Positions 50,059 to 57,985 of a DNA stretch of 64,000 nucleotides are shown here, piece after piece. Every line of letters starts with the position of its first letter. Position 1 is the stretch's first letter. The notes below the pieces were generated by a model, which was not told the origin of the DNA, did no database searches, and worked only from the letters and a program-made list of their open reading frames with translations. Source of the stretch: Chryseobacterium indologenes. GTDB taxonomy: Bacteria > Bacteroidota > Bacteroidia > Flavobacteriales > Weeksellaceae. The stretch is from NCBI RefSeq assembly GCF_018362995.1, contig NZ_CP074372.1, forward strand, positions 3,658,001 through 3,722,000. Direction: 5' to 3'. A program made the translations under genes and the position numbers.

Positions 50059-50589
50059 ATGTTGAAAGACTTTAAACCTGTTTTAGGTATTTTATTGCGT
50101 TTCATTATTATTTACCTGGTATTGCTTTTTGCCTATCAGTTCTATCTGAATAGTGGTAAAGATGCCGGGTTGGATTCTTTTTCAAGAATAATTGCCAATC
50201 AGGTAGCTGCTCTGCAGAATAGCATAGGTTATCCTACGGAGCTTTATGATGACGTAAAGAATGAGCAGGTTTGGTTTTATGTAAAACAACGCTATGAGAC
50301 GAGAATGGTGGAAGGCTGTAATGCTGTTTCTGTTATCATTTTGTTTATTTCTTTCGTTTTTGCTTTTTATAAAGGAATGAAAACCTTTGTCTTTGTGGGG
50401 GCAGGACTGATTATCCTGTATATCATGAATCTTCTGAGAATTGTTGGGTTGAATATTGTCATGACAGATCATAAGGAGTATGGTAAAGTATTCCATGATT
50501 TTATTTTTCCTGCCATTATTTATGGAAGTGTCGTTGTGCTTTGGCTGATCTGGATTAAATTTTTTGCTTTAAAACATGAAAATTCTTAA
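50059..50589 (+). CDS. xrtF: Exosortase XrtF
   Basis: 176 aa, five or so membrane helices. The exosortase catalytic set is visible: Cys87 (VEGCNAVSV), Arg127 (NLLRIVGLN) and His146 (FHDFIFPAI). Size and motifs match the Flavobacteria-type XrtF. Exosortases cut sorting signals of exported proteins at the membrane. It overlaps the next gene by 14 bp, the standard XrtF partner. No substrate with a visible sorting tail is in the window. Confidence 0.9.
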   Translation: MLKDFKPVLGILLRFIIIYLVLLFAYQFYLNSGKDAGLDSFSRIIANQVAALQNSIGYPTELYDDVKNEQVWFYVKQRYETRMVEGCNAVSVIILFISFVFAFYKGMKTFVFVGAGLIILYIMNLLRIVGLNIVMTDHKEYGKVFHDFIFPAIIYGSVVVLWLIWIKFFALKHENS

Positions 50590-51016
50590 TTGGCTTCTGG
50601 TTATAGCAGGAATCTGTGGATTGATAGGGGTGAGAGCTCTGGAGGATACTCTTTTTTATGATCCTTTCCTTGGTTACTTCCATGAAGCGAATAAACATAT
50701 TGAATTCCCTGCATTTGAATGGGGGAAACTGATTACTGGACATTTGTTTAGATTCGTTTTAAATCTTTTGTTTTCCTGCCTGATCATTCATGGTTTATTC
50801 AAAAACAAACAATGGACATTGCAGGGCGCAGTGATGATCATTGTTGTCTTTGCTATTACATTACCGATTTACTTGTACTGTATTTATGATAAATTTGAAA
50901 TAGGATATCTTTTTTCTTTCTATATGAGAAGATTTGTAATCCAGCCTTTGATTATACTGCTGATTGTTCCGATGTTTTATTACAGAAAGCAGATGATTGA
51001 TAAAGAGGGAAGATAA
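50576..51016 (+). CDS. Exosortase F system-associated membrane protein
   Basis: 146 aa with about four helices (5-20, 55-78, 82-105, 115-135). RALEDTLFYDPFLGYFH and RFVLNLLFSCLIIHGLF are family features. Always seen with XrtF; probably a partner or accessory. It overlaps xrtF by 14 bp, so translation is coupled. It ends 9 bp before the convergent CDF gene. Confidence 0.88.
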   Translation: MKILNWLLVIAGICGLIGVRALEDTLFYDPFLGYFHEANKHIEFPAFEWGKLITGHLFRFVLNLLFSCLIIHGLFKNKQWTLQGAVMIIVVFAITLPIYLYCIYDKFEIGYLFSFYMRRFVIQPLIILLIVPMFYYRKQMIDKEGR

Positions 51017-51025
51017 GTGAATGTA

Positions 51026-52024
51026 TTATTCTACGGTGTGTTTATCTACACTGGTTACATTCTCCGGAGTCCATTCTACACGTTTGACAAAATCTTTTTC
51101 GCGGACAGGGCAGTCTTTGATCTGGCAGACCGGGCATGAAATCGGTTTACAGTCATCCATATGAAAATTGAACTCAATGCTTCGTTTCATATTTTTGGCA
51201 AGAAGGATAATTACCTTTTCCATTTCACTGTGGGCATCACGAAGGTCATAATACCACGGAAGGGTAATGTGGGCATCAATATGTAGGGAAGAACCGAATT
51301 GCTGTATTTTCATATTGTGTACATCGATCCATTCTATCTGTCTGTTTCCTTCAAGGATTCTGATGACCTGATTCAGTATTTCAGGATCCTGTTCATCCAT
51401 AATACCACTTAAAGATTTTCGGACGATTTTATAGCCTACAAATATGATATAAAGTCCGAAAGATAATGCCACCGCTGAATCCAGCCAATAAATTTTAGTA
51501 AAATAAACAATCACTAAGCTTCCAACTACTCCGAGGGTGGTAATGGTATCGGACTGAAGGTGTTTTCCGGATGAAATAAGAACCAGAGAGTTTTCTCTTT
51601 CCCCTTTTTTTATAGAAATATATCCCAGCAGATAATTAATAACTGCAGTGGCTGCAATAATCCATATCCCAAGGTCAATTTTACTCAGCGTTTTTCCTAC
51701 GATAAGACTGTGAATCCCTTCATAGATAATCATAACACCGGCAATAGCGATAAGAGCTCCTTCAATACCGGCAGTCACAAATTCTACTTTTCCGTGACCA
51801 TATGGGTGGTCTTCATCTTTAGGCTTAGCAGCAAGATGGAGGGAATATAATCCCATGAATGCGCTGATGACATTAACGACACTTTCCATGGCATCAGAAA
51901 ATACAGCATCGGAATTGGTGAGCTTCCAGGCAATAATCTTTCCAATAAAAAGGATAACTCCAAACACTGCAATAAGTTTTTGAAATCCTATTTTCTCTTT
52001 GTGGGTATTTTTCTGGGTATTCAT
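51026..52024 (-). CDS. Cation diffusion facilitator (CDF) family transporter
   Basis: 332 aa, six helices. The first metal site is in SDAVFSDAMESVVNV; HPYGHGKVEF is the family loop; a cytoplasmic C-terminal domain follows. Unusual is a C-terminal Cys cluster (Cys292, 297, 300, 305: DDCKPISCPVCQIKDC), which could bind zinc or iron. Exports Zn, Fe, Mn or Co; the substrate is not resolved. Confidence 0.88.
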   Translation of the reverse strand: MNTQKNTHKEKIGFQKLIAVFGVILFIGKIIAWKLTNSDAVFSDAMESVVNVISAFMGLYSLHLAAKPKDEDHPYGHGKVEFVTAGIEGALIAIAGVMIIYEGIHSLIVGKTLSKIDLGIWIIAATAVINYLLGYISIKKGERENSLVLISSGKHLQSDTITTLGVVGSLVIVYFTKIYWLDSAVALSFGLYIIFVGYKIVRKSLSGIMDEQDPEILNQVIRILEGNRQIEWIDVHNMKIQQFGSSLHIDAHITLPWYYDLRDAHSEMEKVIILLAKNMKRSIEFNFHMDDCKPISCPVCQIKDCPVREKDFVKRVEWTPENVTSVDKHTVE

Positions 52025-52042
52025 ATGGAGTTTGATAAAAAA

Positions 52043-52070
52043 AAGAATCTCAATTTTGAGACTCTTTTTT
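52043..52070. terminator. Terminator between asd and the CDF gene
   Basis: AGAATCTCAA (52044-52053) and TTGAGACTCT (52056-52065), one mismatch, with A-runs and T-runs on both sides. It ends asd on the minus strand. Confidence 0.75.
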
Positions 52071-52081
52071 ATTTTGTTAGT

Positions 52082-53074
52082 TTATACTAAGTTGTTTGCT
52101 ACAAGATATTCTGCGATTTGTACAGCGTTTGTTGCTGCTCCCTTCCTCAGATTGTCTGCAACGATCCAGAGGTTGAGCGTTTTAGGCTGTGACAGATCTC
52201 GTCTGATTCTTCCTACGAAGACCTCATCTTTTCCTTCTGAATATAAAGGCATCGGGTAGTGGTTGTTTTTCACATCATCCATTACGATGACACCGGGAGT
52301 CTCGGATAAGATTTTTCTTACTTCGTCCAGTTCAAATTCATTTTCGAATTCAATGTTCACACTTTCAGAATGTCCTCCCTGAACCGGAACTCTTACAGCG
52401 GTTGCTGTTAAGTTAAAGGTATCATCCCCTAAAATCTTTTTAGGCTCCTTCATCAGTTTGATCTCTTCTTTCGTGTAATCATCATCAGCAAATACATCAC
52501 AGTGTGGCAGTGCATTTTTGAAGATCTGATAAGGATATACTTTTGCGATAGAATCATCTCCGCTGATTTCACCGTTTAACTGGTCTACAGCAGCTTTACC
52601 AGTTCCTGTTACAGACTGGTAAGTAGAAACAATTACTCTTTTTAAATCATATTTTTTGTTCAAAGGTCCTAAAACCATTACCAATTGAATGGTAGAACAG
52701 TTCGGATTTGCAATGATTTTATCTTCTTTTGTCAAAACATCAGCATTGATCTCAGGAACTACCAGTTTTTTATCAGGGTCCATTCTCCATGCAGAAGAAT
52801 TATCAATTACTGTTGTTCCTGCTTCTGCAAACAGAGGTGCGAATTCAAGGGAAGTAGATCCACCTGCAGAGAAGATTGCAATATCCGGTTTGGCAGCTAT
52901 AGCGTCCTTCATGCTTACGATGGTAAATTCCTTCTGTTTATACTTCACCTTCTTGCCTACAGATCTTTCGGATGCTACCGGGATTAATTCTGTTACAGGG
53001 AAGTTTCTCTCCTCCAAAACTTTAAGCATAACTTGTCCAACCATTCCTGTTGAACCTACTACAGCTACTTTCAT
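52082..53074 (-). CDS. asd: Aspartate-semialdehyde dehydrogenase
   Basis: 330 aa. NADP-binding GSTGMVGQ at the N-terminus, active Cys126 (NPNCSTIQ), substrate-binding DNSSAWRMD and the late GGHSESVNIEF. Makes aspartate semialdehyde for lysine/diaminopimelate, threonine and methionine. Preceded by a small membrane-protein gene, 66 bp away. Confidence 0.95.
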   Translation of the reverse strand: MKVAVVGSTGMVGQVMLKVLEERNFPVTELIPVASERSVGKKVKYKQKEFTIVSMKDAIAAKPDIAIFSAGGSTSLEFAPLFAEAGTTVIDNSSAWRMDPDKKLVVPEINADVLTKEDKIIANPNCSTIQLVMVLGPLNKKYDLKRVIVSTYQSVTGTGKAAVDQLNGEISGDDSIAKVYPYQIFKNALPHCDVFADDDYTKEEIKLMKEPKKILGDDTFNLTATAVRVPVQGGHSESVNIEFENEFELDEVRKILSETPGVIVMDDVKNNHYPMPLYSEGKDEVFVGRIRRDLSQPKTLNLWIVADNLRKGAATNAVQIAEYLVANNLV

Positions 53075-53140
53075 TGATTTAATTAAAATTTAAGATTAAA
53101 TTATTTATAAATTATAACGCATATAATTTCTTTGTCTGTT

Positions 53141-53581
53141 TTAAGCTCCAAAGACTCTTAGCCAAGGGAAAGCAAATGCAAATAAACCTGCCGCGATCAA
53201 TCCCATAATAACTACTCCCAGAGAGATGGTGTCGTTGGACTTTACTTTTTTGTTGATAATGGTCATTAATATTGCTGCGATTAACATAGAGAATGGATGC
53301 TCAACAAATGTTTGTCTGGTGTAAGCATCTTTCATTAATGTTCCTGCATCTAAAGCGGCTTTGAAACCTGGGGAAAATATGAATAACAAGCATATTCCTA
53401 TTAAAAACTGAACATGGAAGAAAATCATTGTGAAGAGAGTAGTCTTCTTTAAAAATTTGTTCACTTTTCCACTGAAGCCAAACATGGTAGCTAAAAGTGC
53501 AATGATAAATAATGCAACTAAAAGAAGTTCTAAATACCCGAATCCTTTGTGTGCACTAAGAAAAATCTTGTAAAAATCCAT
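53141..53581 (-). CDS. Four-helix membrane protein, Bacteroidota family
   Basis: 146 aa from ATG 53581 (MDFYKIFLSAHKGFG); a start at 53626 would lie inside a terminator. Four helices (about 15-35, 50-73, 92-110, 122-142). His residues in or near helices (AHKGF, FFHVQF, VEHPFS) recall b-type cytochrome-like proteins, and relatives are often named cytochrome B. No proof of haem binding. Confidence 0.7.
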   Translation of the reverse strand: MDFYKIFLSAHKGFGYLELLLVALFIIALLATMFGFSGKVNKFLKKTTLFTMIFFHVQFLIGICLLFIFSPGFKAALDAGTLMKDAYTRQTFVEHPFSMLIAAILMTIINKKVKSNDTISLGVVIMGLIAAGLFAFAFPWLRVFGA

Positions 53582-53610
53582 AATCCTATTTTTTTGTACA
53601 CAAAGATAAC

Positions 53611-53636
53611 AAAAATCCCGGCTCAAAGCCGGGATT
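53611..53636 (-). terminator. Terminator after the TonB receptor gene
   Basis: Perfect 10-bp arms AATCCCGGCT (53614-53623) and AGCCGGGATT (53627-53636), loop CAA; A5 on the plus strand gives the minus-strand U-run. Confidence 0.9.
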
Positions 53637-53667
53637 GATATTTATAAAATCTAATATTGTGATATTA

Positions 53668-56259
53668 TTAGAAGTTGAATGATAATGTTGCTGCCCAAGT
53701 AGTTCCGAAACCGAAATAAGCACGGTTACCTGTTGCAATACCATTGTACATTCTACCAGCCTCTTCATAAGTTTTTCCTTTGTCAGGGTCATTGTTTGCT
53801 GTAATTTTATCAGTCCCGAAGATACTTGTCGCAGAATCAGAAATATAAATTTTATCAAACAAGTTATAAACGTTAGCTCCGATTGTGAAGTACTGAGCTT
53901 CGTTTTGTAATCTGATTTTGTAAGAGAAACCTACATCAAATAAGTTAAAGTCAGGTAATTTCAATACTCCTCTATCCTGAGCAGCAACATTGGTGAATGT
54001 TCCGGCGTCAATAGTAGAATAAAGTTTACCTACATATCTCCATGTTCCGAAAATATTAAGATCTTTTACTGGTTTTACAGTAAGTCCTAATGAGGCAGTC
54101 ATCTGAGGGATACTGTTGTTACTTGAACCTCCTACTTTTACTTTATCTAAGTATAGTTCGTTTCCTGCTGAACCAGCTAAAGTAACAGGATTATTATTAT
54201 CGTCGAATGAAGCTACATTAGCATTTCCTTTGTAATAATAATCTCCCCAAGAGAACATCCCCTGAATTTCTAGGAAACGGTTCGGTTTGTATACTCCATC
54301 AAATTCTACTCCCTGGTGAACTTCTGTAATACCATTGATTTCAGAATAACCTGTAGTTGTTGTACCGTCTGCTAAAGTGAAAGTCTGGCTAGTTTTTCTC
54401 AACCATCTGTCTTTCCACTGTGTTCTGTACACGTTAACATTAGCAGTGAATTTTGCAGATCTGAACCCATAACCAACTTCTGCTGAAGAAATCTTCTCGT
54501 TAGTTAGATAAGGGTTAACAAGTTGTTGGTTACTTGGATAAACTGTGTTAAGGAATGGTTGCTTGCTATAATAACCTAAGTTAGCAAAAACGTTATGTTG
54601 CTCGTTAATGTTATAGTTAGCTCCCCCTTTAATATTATATCCGAAAATATTTTTAAATCCTGTTTTCGTATTGATGGTTTGGCCTCTCAATGTGCTTCCG
54701 TCTACTACGTAGTTATCAATTCTCTGGTAACCTTGGTTAGATACGGAACCTTGTAAGAATGCAGATAATTTATCTTTTGTATATTCTACCTGTGCAAATC
54801 CACTGTACCAAATAACTTCACCATCATTGCTGTATCCTACCTGATCTTCAGCTGGGGCTAATTTGCCTCCAAAAGGATTCCAAGAAAGTTTTTTGTAATC
54901 GTAAAGAGCATTTACAATTCTTGGAGCAGGTAAATTTTTGTTGGCATTATCTTTATATCCTGCTGCTCCATATAAATCGGTAAGGACTTGATAATGATAA
55001 CCATAGTAATATCTGTCATCTGTACCGATTGAGAAATTCCAGTTATCGTTAACTTTATGTTGGAAGTTTGCTAAGATACCATACCAGTTGTGTGAATTGA
55101 TACTTGATCGACGAACAATAGTACTTCCTGCCCCTGCAGTATTTAAATTAACTGCTGCGTTTGCTGCAAAAAGAGCATCATAGTTGATGTGTCCTGAAGC
55201 ATCTGTAAAGCTGGGATCATTGATGCTTTTAGTTCCTAGTCGTCCTAAGTCACCAGTTCCACCACCTCTACCGTTTGACATATATAAAACTGTACTTAAC
55301 TTAGACTTTTCGCTCATTGTCCAGTCCCAGTTTACCATCATTACAGGCTTAGAATAGTAGTTAGCTCTGTTTGCTAAAGCTACTTTATTTCCGTTTGCAT
55401 CAGTGTAGTATCCAAAATCTGAGTTATATCTTCTGTAAGGATTTCCGTCATGATCAGGATTATAGTTGATATAATTTTGGATAGTTGGTGCAAAAGTTCT
55501 TTGATCGTGCCACTGAGGTGCAGAAGTAATTGAGAACTGTAAGTTATGCTTTTTGTTGATTTCATAACCTAATGCAAAGAAATATGCATAAGATTCATAA
55601 TCAGTATTTTCAATATAAGTACCTCCGGCTTGTCTGCTCATTAAGAATGATGCAGAAATACCATCCTTGGATTTTCCAGTATTATAAGCAAAAGATGTTT
55701 TTAAATAGTCATTGTTACCAACTCCTAATCTAATAACCCCTCCTCTTTTCATATCTGCAGACTTGGTGATGAAGTTCATTGTACCTCCTACAGAAGCAAT
55801 CGCTAATTTAGACGAACCTAAACCTCTTTGAACCTGCAATGTACTTGTTACGTCAGATAATCCAGTCCAGTTTGAGAAATAAACAGTACCACCCTCCATA
55901 TCATTTACAGGCATACCGTTTACCATTACTGCAATGTTTCTAGATTCAAATCCACGCATAACAATTTGTGAATCACCAAAACCACCACCTCCTTTTGTAG
56001 CATATACGGAAGGTGTTGTGTTTAGTATTTCGACAAGTTCCTGGTTTCCTTGTCTTTCTAAAATCTGTGCAGCTTTGATAGTAGATACAGCAACAGGTGT
56101 TTTTCTATCTTTAGCGATATCCGTAACACCTCTTAAGATTACCTCGTCAATATCTTTGGACTTAGTTTGCACTGTGTCCTGAACTTGTTGAGCGTAATAA
56201 ACACTAGCTGTAGATAATGTAATAACCGCAGTTAGTATCGATTTGTTGATTAATTTCAT
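53668..56259 (-). CDS. TonB-dependent receptor
   Basis: 863 aa; signal peptide 1-23 (ending VYYAQ). The plug (about 35-170) starts almost directly after it: DEVILRGVTDIAKDRKTPVAVS, then VQRGLGSSKLAIASVGGTMNF. The barrel ends in LSFNF. There is no carboxypeptidase-like N-terminal domain and no SusD partner beside it, so a siderophore, vitamin or small-molecule receptor is more likely than a glycan system. Ligand unknown. Single gene with its own terminator. Confidence 0.88.
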   Translation of the reverse strand: MKLINKSILTAVITLSTASVYYAQQVQDTVQTKSKDIDEVILRGVTDIAKDRKTPVAVSTIKAAQILERQGNQELVEILNTTPSVYATKGGGGFGDSQIVMRGFESRNIAVMVNGMPVNDMEGGTVYFSNWTGLSDVTSTLQVQRGLGSSKLAIASVGGTMNFITKSADMKRGGVIRLGVGNNDYLKTSFAYNTGKSKDGISASFLMSRQAGGTYIENTDYESYAYFFALGYEINKKHNLQFSITSAPQWHDQRTFAPTIQNYINYNPDHDGNPYRRYNSDFGYYTDANGNKVALANRANYYSKPVMMVNWDWTMSEKSKLSTVLYMSNGRGGGTGDLGRLGTKSINDPSFTDASGHINYDALFAANAAVNLNTAGAGSTIVRRSSINSHNWYGILANFQHKVNDNWNFSIGTDDRYYYGYHYQVLTDLYGAAGYKDNANKNLPAPRIVNALYDYKKLSWNPFGGKLAPAEDQVGYSNDGEVIWYSGFAQVEYTKDKLSAFLQGSVSNQGYQRIDNYVVDGSTLRGQTINTKTGFKNIFGYNIKGGANYNINEQHNVFANLGYYSKQPFLNTVYPSNQQLVNPYLTNEKISSAEVGYGFRSAKFTANVNVYRTQWKDRWLRKTSQTFTLADGTTTTGYSEINGITEVHQGVEFDGVYKPNRFLEIQGMFSWGDYYYKGNANVASFDDNNNPVTLAGSAGNELYLDKVKVGGSSNNSIPQMTASLGLTVKPVKDLNIFGTWRYVGKLYSTIDAGTFTNVAAQDRGVLKLPDFNLFDVGFSYKIRLQNEAQYFTIGANVYNLFDKIYISDSATSIFGTDKITANNDPDKGKTYEEAGRMYNGIATGNRAYFGFGTTWAATLSFNF

Positions 56260-56421
56260 AATCGTTAGTAATAGTTAGATTTAATTTTCTGCAAAATTCG
56301 CAAAATAAAATTTAACTATTATTAACTCAATGTTAATTTTTAATCAGTCTTAATAATGTTAATGTGTTAAAAATCAGTGTTATGGTTAAAAATTGAATTT
56401 TTTTATGAAAAAAGTCATGTT

Positions 56422-56466
56422 ATTGAATTTTTAACAAAGTGGGGGTGTTTTTGTTAAAAATTCAAT
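56422..56466 (-). terminator. 17-bp AT-rich inverted repeat at the end of nadC
   Basis: Perfect arms ATTGAATTTTTAACAAA (56422-56438) and TTTGTTAAAAATTCAAT (56450-56466), 11-nt G-rich loop. The right arm ends 2 bp before the nadC stop. Probably the terminator of the nad operon; the stem has no GC core, so a different role is possible. Confidence 0.6.
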
Positions 56467-56467
56467 G

Positions 56468-57328
56468 CTATTTCACTGCTTTGAGACTCAAATCTATATT
56501 CTCAGCAGAGTGTGTAAGGGCCCCTACAGAGATGAATGTAACTCCTGTGGAAGCAATTTCTTTAAGCATATCGCGGGTAATTCCACCTGAAGCTTCAGAC
56601 TCACATGAACCGTTAATCATTTTTACAGCCTCCTTCATGGTCTTCACATCCATGTTATCAAGCATAATTCTGTCGACTTTTGCATTGATGGCTTCCTGAA
56701 CTTCCTCAAGGTTTCTTGTTTCAACCTCTATTTTTAACTTTTTTTTGTTCTTTTTAACGTAGTCTTTGGCCATTGTCACTGCATTGGTAATGCTTCCGTT
56801 GTAATCAATATGGTTGTCTTTCAGCATAATCATGTCATAAAGGCCATATCTATGATTAGTACCGCCACCTATTGCAACTGCCCATTTTTCACACATTCTG
56901 AAGTTAGGAGTTGTTTTTCTTGTATCTAAAAGTTTAGTTTTTGTGCCTACCAACCTGGAGTCCCAGTCGTGGGTAAGGGTGGCAATACCACTCATTCTCT
57001 GCATGCAGTTAAGAACGAATCTCTCTGTAGAAAGAATAGATCTGGCACTTCCTGTTACAATAAGAGCTACATCTCCGAATTTGCAAGGAGTTCCATCTTT
57101 AATGAAAACTTCTACTTTCAGATTTTTGTCAAAAGTCTTGAAAATGATTTCCGCCAGCTCAACTCCTGCAAGAATGCAGTCCTGTTTTACTAAAAGCTTT
57201 GCACTTTGTACAAGATCTTGGGGTATGGTAGACAAGGTGGAGTGGTCTCCGTCCTGAATATCTTCCTCAAGTGCGTTTTTTATAAATGTCTTTAATGCTT
57301 TATCTGTTACGTATGCTGGTCTTTTCAT
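56468..57328 (-). CDS. nadC: Nicotinate-nucleotide diphosphorylase (carboxylating)
   Basis: 286 aa from ATG 57328 (MKRPAYVTDKALKTF). The ATG at 57406 would overlap the upstream gene by 68 bp and adds unrelated residues. Family marks are EDIQDGDHST, RLVGTKTKLLDTRKTTPNFR, GGGTNHRYGLYDMIMLKDNH and MLDNMDVKTMKEAV. Converts quinolinate to nicotinate mononucleotide in NAD synthesis. 10 bp after a hypothetical gene, in one unit with nadB. Confidence 0.94.
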   Translation of the reverse strand: MKRPAYVTDKALKTFIKNALEEDIQDGDHSTLSTIPQDLVQSAKLLVKQDCILAGVELAEIIFKTFDKNLKVEVFIKDGTPCKFGDVALIVTGSARSILSTERFVLNCMQRMSGIATLTHDWDSRLVGTKTKLLDTRKTTPNFRMCEKWAVAIGGGTNHRYGLYDMIMLKDNHIDYNGSITNAVTMAKDYVKKNKKKLKIEVETRNLEEVQEAINAKVDRIMLDNMDVKTMKEAVKMINGSCESEASGGITRDMLKEIASTGVTFISVGALTHSAENIDLSLKAVK

Positions 57329-57338
57329 AATTTTGATT

Positions 57339-57971
57339 TTAGTAATAAAAGGAGGATCTTTTTCCGAATAATAAATCGTGAATAATGAAGAGCAAAAGAA
57401 CTTCATTTTGCTTTGCGTCTATTTTTTCAAAATCTATATTGTCTTTTATTTTTACGTTGTTTTGATTAATGGCTTGAAACTCCAATACCTGTTTTCCGTT
57501 TCGTCCTTGTGGTATGATTTTATAGTTCCATTTAAAATTATCCCAATTATATTCCTGAGTGTAGTAAGTGATTTTTTCTCTATTGAATGTTAAAATCGGA
57601 TATTGAGAATTATTGATATAGTATAGCGTTAAGCGTAACTTATTATCTTTAATTATATTATTTAAATCAAATTTTAAACTTCCATAATAATCTGGTTTTC
57701 CCAACCCTTGCATGTTGCATAAAAGATTTAAAGCTAAAGGGTATTTGGATCTGGGAACAATAATCTTTTTTAATAATGTGACACTATATAATGCGAAAAA
57801 AATTTCCAAAAGCATTATTCCTGCAAGGATGGCTATGTTTGAAAAAGTATCAATTTTTTTATCTTGCTCCCAAAAATTCAATAATACTAAACCACAAGTC
57901 AATGAAAGTATCATTCTTGAATAGAATAAAATATTAACTGTTGTAAGAATATTTAAATTCAGGGTTTTCAT
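57339..57971 (-). CDS. Hypothetical two-helix membrane protein between nadB and nadC
   Basis: 210 aa. Two helices (about 18-34 and 44-68) are followed by a soluble domain rich in Asn, Lys and Tyr (TLYYINNSQYPILTF, TQEYNWDNFKWNYKIIPQG). I do not recognise the family. Gaps of 14 bp to nadB and 10 bp to nadC mean co-transcription. Its amino-acid use is more Asn/Lys/Tyr-rich than its neighbours', which hints at a recent insertion into the operon. Confidence 0.7.
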   Translation of the reverse strand: MKTLNLNILTTVNILFYSRMILSLTCGLVLLNFWEQDKKIDTFSNIAILAGIMLLEIFFALYSVTLLKKIIVPRSKYPLALNLLCNMQGLGKPDYYGSLKFDLNNIIKDNKLRLTLYYINNSQYPILTFNREKITYYTQEYNWDNFKWNYKIIPQGRNGKQVLEFQAINQNNVKIKDNIDFEKIDAKQNEVLLLFIIHDLLFGKRSSFYY

Positions 57972-57985
57972 TTGTTTAAATAAAA

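Noticed and set aside
57329..57406. Upstream ATG for nadC
   Set aside because: It would overlap the upstream gene by 68 bp and adds residues not seen in NadC proteins.
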